Shown: positions 56,017 through 64,000 of the stretch, one piece after another
How positions within the stretch are numbered: position 1 is the stretch's first letter
Layout: the number at the start of each line of letters is the position of its first letter
DNA from: Phaeotremella fagi
Taxonomy: Eukaryota; Basidiomycota; Tremellomycetes; Tremellales; Phaeotremellaceae
Direction of reading: 5' to 3'
Assembly (NCBI GenBank): GCA_001599715.1
Contig: BCHU01000001.1
Span: forward strand, 1,907,634 to 1,971,633
Length of the DNA stretch: 64,000 bases
Made by a program: the position numbers and the translations under genes
The notes under the pieces: model-generated
The model's database searches: none
Told to the model about the DNA's origin: nothing
The model's input: only the letters and a program-made list of their open reading frames with translations

Positions 56017-56495
56017 TCTGAGTGGTTTTGATCTAATGGGTTTTGAGGTGTTTGTAGGTGATAGACTTTGATCTTCTACTCCTTTCCTAGTCTTCTGTCG
56101 AGTGATTTATCCTTTCTCTTTTTGTCGTGATATGTGCTCTGTGGAAGTATGTTCTCGATGATGTAAGATAAACAAATGGATGAATGGAGGAACATGAATA
56201 GTTACTCTGGAATCTCATAGGAACCATTGGATCGTTATGGTGGAGGTTGACGTGGCGATTGTCTAGTGGCTTTTTCCTGCTTCAACGACATCAAAAGTCC
56301 TTCCTGAATGTATTTTTGCAGCACAGTAAACAATGAATCGACTCCAAAGCATCTAGCTCAAAAGGTATATACATACGTGTTTGTCCTAATTCCCTAAGAC
56401 TTTCCTACCATCAGTGAAATTAATCGCAATGAGTAAACTACAGATTCGAGAGCACTCTACGAGCACGTGTACACTTCCAGTATCCTCAACCACCT
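56017..56495. other. spacer between Derlin start and coiled-coil gene stop
   Basis: About 480 bases, the upstream region of the Derlin gene plus the 3' flank of the next gene. No supported reading frame. Confidence 0.45.
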
Positions 56496-57967
56496 TCAAA
56501 GCCGAGTATCAAGTAATTCCTGAAACAAGCCGATAAATTCAATCTATCCCATACCCAAGCTTAAAAAACTCACGAAGGAAGTACGTTGCAAAGCCAACCA
56601 AAACCTCTTTTGACCCAAAGACAACGACTCAAAGTCATCCATATCCTCCATCTCTGGATCTTTATCGAAGATCTTGAAAGACTCCGCCTCCTCTGTCGCT
56701 TCAACCGGAGTTGATGCCTTGAATTTCCTGATTTTGAACGGTGGTCGAGTTTTAGGTTTTGGTTGAGAGAATAACGTTTCGTCTTCTGTTGATTCATTTG
56801 TGATTCTACCACCGTATGTATTTTCTTTAATGGGATTTGGAAGTTGAGTTGATGATTGTGGTTTGGTGTCATGACCACCATCACTAATATAAGCACCTGG
56901 TAAAACCGGTGAATCGACATCTCCAACACTCTCTTCAAACTTCTCTTGAACAGTTTCATTCTCTTTGTTAAGACTGAAAGAGAAATTCCCAATCTGTAAA
57001 GAAATCAAAACACTTTTCTTTTGTAATTGATTAACCACCTCAGCTAAAAAATGAAACGTAGTTCAGTCAATATCAATCCCCAATATAAAGAATGAACCAA
57101 TAACCAAAACGTACTAGGAAGCTGTTTCATCAAAACCTTGAGTTCATCCACATCATCAGCCATCTTATTCATCCAACTATCCAATTCCTCCTGATCCCTC
57201 TGTAAACACATCAAAACCTCTTGATGTTGTCTATCAACCACCTCCTGATGACTTATTTGACTAGCGATAATTTCATCTTGTTTGATTCGGGTTTGAAGAG
57301 CAATTCTAGTCTATCACCGGATTCATTACAGTACTTTATGCTGGATGTGAAAAGAAACCTACCTGATAACTTTATACAAATCGTCAAGTTTTTGGTTAGC
57401 TTCGATAACCGCTGAAGAGAGTTGACGAGGTTTCAAACAAAGTTTCAAAATATGTTTTTCAGAGAGGGAAATGACGGATGAAAGTGATTTCTCGACGTTC
57501 CTAAGGGGAAGAAAAACACTTCATCAGTAACCCTAGCTCAAGAACAGTTCAATACCTTTTTAACCTACTCTTTGAAATTCATTATATCCTTCAAAATCTC
57601 TATCGAAGGGTTAGAAAACCCTTTAACGACCTCAAGCAAATCAACGAGCAAGCCAGTAGCTCTTTCGATCTAAAATACAAGTCAATCACCGACCAACCAA
57701 CCAATGATCAAAAAGGGTTACCAAAACGATAGTAGCCAACCTCCCAATAAAAGGTTTTCCAACCAATTCAACCAACCTCCCAACCTCTCCCACAGCCCCC
57801 TTAGCGAATGGTAACCAATTCCCCAAAATCTCTAGTGGAACTTGGATAATCTCGATAACGTCCGAAACGAGGTTTAACCGTTCTATCGTTTTGTTCAGTG
57901 ATTCCTTCTTTTGAAGGAGGGTTTGGTCGTCGTATGCGGAGATTCTTAGGGGTTGGAGTGAGAACAT
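56496..57967 (-). CDS. hypothetical helical/coiled-coil protein
   Basis: Five or six exons from ATG 57967. The N-terminal 60 residues (TLLQKKESLNKTIERLNLVS, EIIQVPLEILGNWLPFAKGA, VGEVGRLVELVGKP) and the next exon, which begins IERATGLLVDLLEVVKGF, look like amphipathic helices. The following exons continue SVISLSEKHILKLCLKPRQLS, EANQKLDDLYKVI|RIALQTRIKQDEIIASQISHQEVV, and RDQEELDSWMNKMADDVDELKVLMKQLP, a strong coiled coil. The last third is Ser/Pro/Glu-rich and disordered, then DFESLSLGQKRFWLALQRTSF|ELLDTRL. Joins keep the frame, with tight GT..AG introns of about 50-60 bases. I do not recognise the family. The N-terminal hydrophobic/Gly pattern recalls the helical bundles of MLKL/HeLo-type N-terminal domains, but only loosely. 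Confidence 0.62.
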
Positions 57968-58164
57968 TGTTTATTGGTTTGGTTTGATTAGTTCATGAGA
58001 TAGATTAATTGATGAATTGATGCGCTGGAAGCTTAGAAGTCTGACTTGACAACCAAAGGATGGCAATGCGTCATTTGATGATCTTACAAGTTACCACGTA
58101 GATACAACACTTTTCTGAACCCCCCACCAATCACCCACTTCCAAACCAAATCCCAAGTCCATAC

Positions 58165-61100
58165 CTAGCCCACCTCCTCAAAATCATCCTCATCACTCTC
58201 AAGAGCCGCCTTAACCCTCTCCCTCCTCTCCCTCTCCTCCCGTACCTGCGCATCACTCTTCACATCACGACTCCTCAAACTCCTAGTAACAGCTGCAACC
58301 TGGGGTGGTTGAGCTTGACTCTTCCCCCTCCTAGATCGTGGGATTTCAACAATCTCATCTCCACTTGAATCAATTTCAATCGGTTTCCTCTTGTTGGTAT
58401 TCCGTTTTGGTCTTTGGTTGACAACTGGTACAGGTTGGGGTTGGGGTTGGGGTTGACGAATACGAAGTGTAATCTTAGGTGTTGGTTTATTTTCCTCCAC
58501 ATTATTCAATTTTTCAATATCCTCTTCCTCTTCAACCAACTTCTCTTCAGATTCGCCTTCCAATCCCTCAGACACCCCCTCGACAACCGGATCTTCATTA
58601 GCGAAATCAATAGTCTTGATCTTATTGAAATAAGGTGAAGTAACCGGTTCAACCTTGACCTCTTCATCCGAATCACTATTTATCGAAGGTTCCTTCACCC
58701 CTTCCGCCCAAGCCGCATGACTTTGTTGATTCGCCGAGGCGATGACAGACGCAGCTGAAGTTTTGGGTTGAGGTTGAATTTCAGGTTCGGCCATTGGATT
58801 CGCACGGATTTCGTGTAACTGTCATTCATCGATCAGTCCCCAGTCCTCAACGAAGCACATACGTTCTCGCCGTTACCATATTCCGCTCGTAGTCGCTCCC
58901 TCACACGTAAACCATTGACTAATTTCGCCCATCTTTTCAAAGCTTTTTCTTCTTTTTTAGCGATAGCTCTTTCTTCAGCTGCAGCTGCCGATTCCCAATA
59001 TGCCTCCAAGACCATAGCCTCGTTTTCTGTCGCAACGACGATTCCTGTGACTACAGGAATAGCTCTTTGTTTCTTGAATTCAAATGAGGTCTGCGACACG
59101 GAAATTTGTCAGTTATGGTCAACAAATGAATGGATTTGGCTTACGACGGCTTCCGCATAACTTATTCCCAACTGTTTTCCGATCTTAGCGATACCTTTAT
59201 CTGTAAGATGTCAGCTTCGATGTTATCGGTCAAAATAGCCACAGCTTACAAGGAAGATGAACTGAGCCAGGTGGTAACATAGTCGGAACGTAAAGATCGA
59301 TATTCCCAAAACTGTTCTGTGGGATCTTGCCCTAAACACAAAGTCAGCTTCAATACCTACCAAAGCAAAGCTAACTTACATCAACGATCGCAGGCGGAAT
59401 ATAGACCTCAGTCTGATTCTGTCCATACAACCCCTGTAAAATCGGTTCCCCACCTTCCTGAACCGCCAGTTCCTGCGCCCGTCTCTTGTTCAAAGTCACA
59501 GCCCTCTGTTTGACCCATTTCAAAGGTTCCTGTTTCGGTTTAATCTTTCTACCTATTCTCATCCAGTTCTCAGCGGTTTTGGTGGTTACGACGTTAGCTC
59601 GTCGATAAACCGGTTCCCCTTTGAAATGACCAATTTCTCTTTTCGGGATGATGACTTCTTCACGTTTTAGATGACGTTCTAGGACGTATCTGTTTCGTCG
59701 GTTAGTGTGTTGTTTCCTAGCTTGGTCAACTTCGGAAGAACTGACATTGGATGATCTTTGAACCCATTCATGTGCATTGGCATTCCTTCGCTTAAGTGAC
59801 TGGTTTCAAATTCGGCGTCTTCAAGATCATCCCGATTCTATAACCAAGCTTAGCATCTTCTTGGACTATCTTTCCAACACTTACCAATCTATAAGGTCTA
59901 TGCAAGAAATGTTTAACCTCTTCCCACCAATCCATCTCATCTTTCCGAGCAGGTACTCGTAATTTAGCAGTTTTTGCACTGAAATTCTTAGCATATCGAA
60001 GTGTGACGTCTCGAGCATATCCATCTGCCCAAGAGTGTTAGCTGTTTTTTCGAACGGAAGATTTAGATAGCTCACCCTCTTCAAATCCAACTACGTAGGT
60101 CATACGAACCGGTCCACTATCGGACGTAGGTTCGAAATGTGATTTCTTACGAATGATAGCTTTGAGCGGATCGACCGGGATCCAACGTTGATCTGATCTG
60201 CTATACACCTCCGCCCAAAACACCGGAGGATGTAGAGATAAATCTGATCAAATGTTTGTCAGCTGTCGTCGGGTCCAAAATGTCCAACCAAAGCTCACCC
60301 TCCTTCTTAGGTTTCGATTTCGACGGCGCCCCCAATTTTTGAGGTGTAGGTTTAACAGTTTTCAAACGGTACAAATCAGCTGGATCTTGTAATCGTCTAG
60401 TTCCAGCTCCCCTCATCCCCCTCCTAGCTTGAATCTTTTCAACAACTTCTCCAGGTGCACCCTCTTTCGGAATAGATTGGTCTTTGGTTGTTCCACCACT
60501 CGATCGGCCTGGTAGAGGGATAGGTACCTCTTCCATATCATCTTCATCATCGGAATCTTCGTTGTCCGATTTCGGTCCAACTCCTTGTCGACTAGCTAAT
60601 GATTTTCCATGACGTCCAGCACCGGGCTTCTTCTTCGCGACAACTTTTTCAGCTCTCCATGGAACAGGTTGTAGAGAAACTATCAATCTGGCCCCCAGAC
60701 CACAAGCTCTTGCCAGAGCCACAAAAAGTTGTGCTGAAACATCACGAGATCCTTCTTGCTGTAGCACCTTTTTCATCAAACTGTTGACACTTCTTAATCT
60801 CTCTCCACCATTCTTTTCTTCCAATTTGGAAATCCAACTTTCTAGCTCTGTTTCTTTCTCTTTCCCTTTTACCTTCACTTTATCTGTGTTGGAAGAAAGA
60901 AATGATGAGCCCGTAAGATCGGCTTTTGAGAGTTTTGGTAGTGAATCGATGATCTCTTGTACGGCATCCCAAGGTCTTGTACGTATTCCAAGTGAATTAT
61001 CTGAAATGTCAAAAAATGACTGGGTCCACCATGTGACTAGATCTTGAAGTGCGTCGAAAAAAAGTCTGGAACGCTTTGCTCGGTCGGGATAGCGAGAGGG

Positions 61101-61995
61101 GGGAATTGTAAATGCTGCAACGAGTGGATGTGGGAGTAGGGATAGGAGTCTTGCCTGGGAGATGGTAAGAGAGTATAACGCAAAGAACAACTACCAAACT
61201 AACCTTGAGTAATGAATTTCCACACCACCTATTTCGTATCCTTGCACTAGCTAGTAAAGCTATCACATGCAATTTATGTGCCTCTAATCTCAAAGCTCTA
61301 TCTTTAGAAGTCATCGGCTTTCTAAATCTACTTAGCTCGAGTGCGTACAGATGAAAACTCACTTTCGCAAAGCCAACATGATCCTCTTCGCTTTCTCTTC
61401 AGCCGTCTCTCCGCCAATCTCAATCCTGATCGCACCATTCGCTGAACCATTATCACCAGCTTCATCCTCATCGTCATCGTCATCTTCATTGTTATCTTCA
61501 TCGGTCCCACCAAAATTATAATCAATGCTAGGATTCGAAGTCATAGTTCCTGGAGTGGTCGCATGACTAAGACCCATGTTGGGTGTAGTAGGTGTTCCTG
61601 GATAAGAAGATGATCCAGCTTGTTGTATAGGTATGATAACTTCTTCGAAATCGTCGTCGTCCTCTGAAGAAGATGGTGAGGGTGGTTTGGAATGTCGTAA
61701 GGAAGATGGAGCTGGTGAGACGGAAATTGGGTAAGCTGAACGGAAGTTAGCTTGTTTGTTGCATTGCAGGAGTAGCTAACTGACCTCTTGATTTTCCCTT
61801 TTCAAGACTAGTGGGTGGTCTTGAGATAGCTCTTACAGCTACATGCGGTATACTGGGTTTAGGTTTGGAGGATCCATTGAGGGATTGAGTCGATTTTGAT
61901 ATAGATTTAAGTGATGGTTTGACTTGAGCTTGAATTGAAGGAGTTGAAGGTTTCTTTTCCAAGACTCTATTGTGCTTAGGTCTAGATGCGCTCAT
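58165..61995 (-). CDS. RAD4: nucleotide excision repair protein RAD4/XPC
   Basis: DNA damage recognition factor for nucleotide excision repair. ATG 61995 starts MSASRPKHNRVLEKKPSTP, a basic Ser/Pro-rich end, then acidic stretches. The transglutaminase-like part reads KLHVIALLASARIRNRWCGNSLLK, ARLLSLLPHPLVAAFTIP, FFDALQDLVTWW, QLFVALARACGLGARLIVSLQPVPW and, after a long charged insert, HPPVFWAEVYSRSDQRWIPVDPLKAII. The beta-hairpin domains follow: [146 protein letters not shown] and VPVVTGIVVA. The C-terminal 200 residues are disordered and acidic. More than ten introns. All core blocks are in order and intact. Confidence 0.95.
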
Positions 61996-62304
61996 TGTGA
62001 ATTGATAAGATGACAAGATATGAATGGAAATACAACGATGGAAAAGATAAAGAGGAAAAATAAATACGATCCAGTCAACCGTAATCATCAACAAACGATC
62101 GTCATAATCGAGAGTAAGGAGATAGTGGATGATCTCCGCTACCACGTGGACAACTCCGTTAAGAATTCTGTCTACTATATGTAACTTGTCAGTCCTCTCA
62201 TACAAATCAACACCAATTCACAGCAAATCCACTCTATATTCAGTACTGTATTCTACCATATTGAGGATTGAAGAGACCATAAAGTCTACTACTATCAATA
62301 TCGT
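61996..62304. promoter_or_regulatory. divergent promoter between RAD4 and the M16 protease gene
   Basis: 309 bases between opposing starts. No TATA box stands out; an open frame runs 5' of the RAD4 ATG but lacks family similarity. Shared control is likely. Confidence 0.4.
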
Positions 62305-64000
62305 ATGATACACAAAGGAAAAGGACTCTCTCATATTCTAAAGAGATCAATCACAACTACAACTTCAAGTTCAATCGTCAAATATCAAAACCGAGCTCAT
62401 CTCTTACATACAAAACCCTCCTTTCATCTTCCTTTATCCAAGCTTGCCCGTATAAACTCATCTTCATCTAGACCTTTTCCTTCTATTAATATCAGAAAAA
62501 TGACTACCTCTCCCAACGTTCCAGTCGAACAAGCAAACTTCGGTAACTTCAAGTTGATCCAATCCTTCCCTCTCGAGTACGCTCCTGTTCATCTGTATAA
62601 ATGGAGAAGTTCAAAGACTGGTTTGACTGTTGTTCTGGGTAAACATCAATGTGAGTCAGCTTGCGCTCTCGTTTTGGAGACACTATAGCTGATCGTCATA
62701 TTTAGCTCCTATTGTAGGTCAACAACTAATCTTTGACACCTAGAACTGACCTGAATCCAGACTAATGGTTACTTTGTTATCGCTTCAGAAAGTGAGTAAG
62801 CTTCGTAAAAGTAGAGCATATAAGCTCACTCAATCTTTAGTTTTTGACGACACTGGAAGACCTCATACTTTAGAACAGTAAATCAAACCCTCCTTTGTCA
62901 CGATCCAACTCTAACTTCGCCCAGTCTCGTCTTTTTAGGTTCCAAATCATATCCATACAAAGGTGTTCTCGACTCACTAGCCAACAGAGCCGGTAGTAAT
63001 GGAACGAATGCATGGACCGCTAATGATCGTGAGTAATTCTACATCTTCAGTATGATGCTGATGGTCCTTTAGACACCGCCTACACTATTGCCACGGCTGG
63101 TTCACAAGGTTTCCTGGAGATGTTACCAAGTGAGTACTCAATTCATTCTTCGTCATTTATCTAACATACTGCAGTCTACGTCGACCACATTCTACATCCG
63201 ACTTTGACTGATTCTGGCTTCGTCACCGAAGTTCATCACATCAATGGGAGCGCAGAGAACGCCGGTGTCGTCTACAGTGAAATGCAAGGAAGGGAGAATC
63301 AGTCAGGGGATTTGATGTCTTTAGAGTGAGTTCGGAATTTGGAGGGATATTTGGCCTGACTAACCCTTCGTACAGGATGCAGAGAACTTTGTATCCCGAA
63401 AGCTCAGCTTACCGTTCGGAGACAGGCGGATTGTTGAAGAATCTGAGAGTTCTTACTGTTGAACAAAGTCAGTTTTTTTGCTCTGGTTTTTGCTAGCACA
63501 CAACTGACGTGTCTACAGTTCGCGAATATCATTCAAAATACTACGTTCCTTACAACGTGAGTCAAAAGTCATTCAGAAGTACTGATTCCAACAGCTTGTG
63601 CTCAATATCGATGGAGCTGTTTCCATTCCTGACTTGTTCGAGGTCTTAAATACCAAAGTTGAACCAATGATAGTAGCCCATCAAGAATCTTTACAACGAC
63701 CAACACTGCCAGCAGACTGGAAAAGACCTTTCGTTGACACCACGACATCTGAACCATTGAACATACCACAATCCCAAACCAAGGTCGTTGAGTTCATGGA
63801 AGAAGATGAATCAGTCGGGGAAGTCATGATAGCATACCTCGGACCTAAACCAACAGATTACACCTCCAACACCGCTCTCAAGATCCTAGGGAAATATCTA
63901 ACTCATTCAGCTACCTCACCCCTGCAAAAAGAATTCATCGAGATACCAAAACCATTAGCTACATCGATCGGATTCTATGCTGAAGATCGAGTTGGGAAGA
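62305..64000 (+). CDS. M16-family zinc metalloprotease, SDD3/YOL098C-like (3' end cut off)
   Basis: Inverted zinc motif HxxEH appears as RPHTLEHLVFLGSKSYPYKG, rejoined across an intron, and the downstream Glu is in GVVYSEMQGRENQ. Other blocks match YOL098C-type proteases: LTVVLGKHQS..TNGYFVIASE, FDDTGRPHTLEH, LDSLANRAGSNGTNAWTANDHTAYTIATAGSQGFLEML, YVDHILHPTLTDSGFVTEVHHING and REYHSKYYVPYNLVLNIDGAV. Many short exons with about 50-base introns. Two starts are possible: ATG 62305 adds a basic, Ser/Thr-rich leader with mitochondrial-presequence character, and ATG 62500 (MTTSPNVPVE) gives a cytosolic form. It runs past the right edge, so only the first half of the protein is seen. It is head-to-head with RAD4. 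Confidence 0.92.

Noticed and set aside
1..64000. Search for tRNA, rRNA, CRISPR, retroelement or viral features
   Set aside because: No B-box-like GGTTCGANTCC within a tRNA context, no spaced direct repeats of CRISPR type, and no reverse transcriptase, integrase or transposase frames were seen; a dedicated scan could still find degenerate ones.

Overview
This window is nuclear DNA from a basidiomycete yeast, most likely a tremellalean fungus related to Kwoniella or Cryptococcus. The reasons are dense eukaryotic genes on both strands, many introns of about 45-70 bases with GTRNGY donors and CTNAY branch sites, fungal core genes (VPS11, BET4, UTP3/SAS10, RAD4, MSS51, NHA1, Derlin), and moderate GC. 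The genus is an inference; no rRNA or marker gene is present. I saw no tRNA, rRNA, CRISPR array, viral gene or intact transposon.

Layout. 0.35-5.9 kb: RidA-family gene, a serine-beta-lactamase-like esterase, and a convergent MFS drug:proton antiporter. 6.4-10.4 kb: a small hydrophilic KGG-type stress protein and the Na+/H+ antiporter NHA1, both minus strand. 10.8-17.8 kb: an accessory block with a doubtful small gene and three tandem paralogues. Each paralogue has a long pyrimidine-rich 5'UTR intron. The proteins look like Nudix-fold proteins with decayed catalytic boxes. The third copy carries a frameshift, and the first intron holds a CTCCTCA minisatellite with an assembly gap. 18.3-30.3 kb: mitochondrial ribosomal protein uS2m, an alcohol-acetyltransferase-like enzyme, a long CAMK-type kinase, an ankyrin protein, and MSS51 (COX1 translation/assembly). 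30.4-37.1 kb: a second accessory block with an orphan gene, two tandem F-box-like paralogues ending in CPACEH, a DUF427 protein and an acidic single-exon orphan. A decayed copy of part of the orphan and its promoter lies between the F-box-like paralogues.

37.4-64.0 kb is mostly housekeeping. It holds a very large HEAT-like protein with two C1/PHD-like zinc motifs, VPS11 (HOPS/CORVET), BET4 (Rab prenylation), a U1-type zinc-finger WBP4-like splicing factor, UTP3/SAS10 (small-subunit processome), Derlin (ERAD), a coiled-coil protein of unknown function, RAD4/XPC (nucleotide excision repair), and the 5' part of an M16 metalloprotease (SDD3/YOL098C-like) that runs off the right edge. Many of these genes are in divergent pairs about 180-310 bases apart, so they probably share promoters.

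The most unusual content is the Nudix-like triplet and the F-box-like pair. Both are local, recent-looking gene-family expansions in otherwise conserved gene order. Exon joins were worked out by eye from splice signals and reading-frame continuity; coordinates span first to last coding base and include introns.
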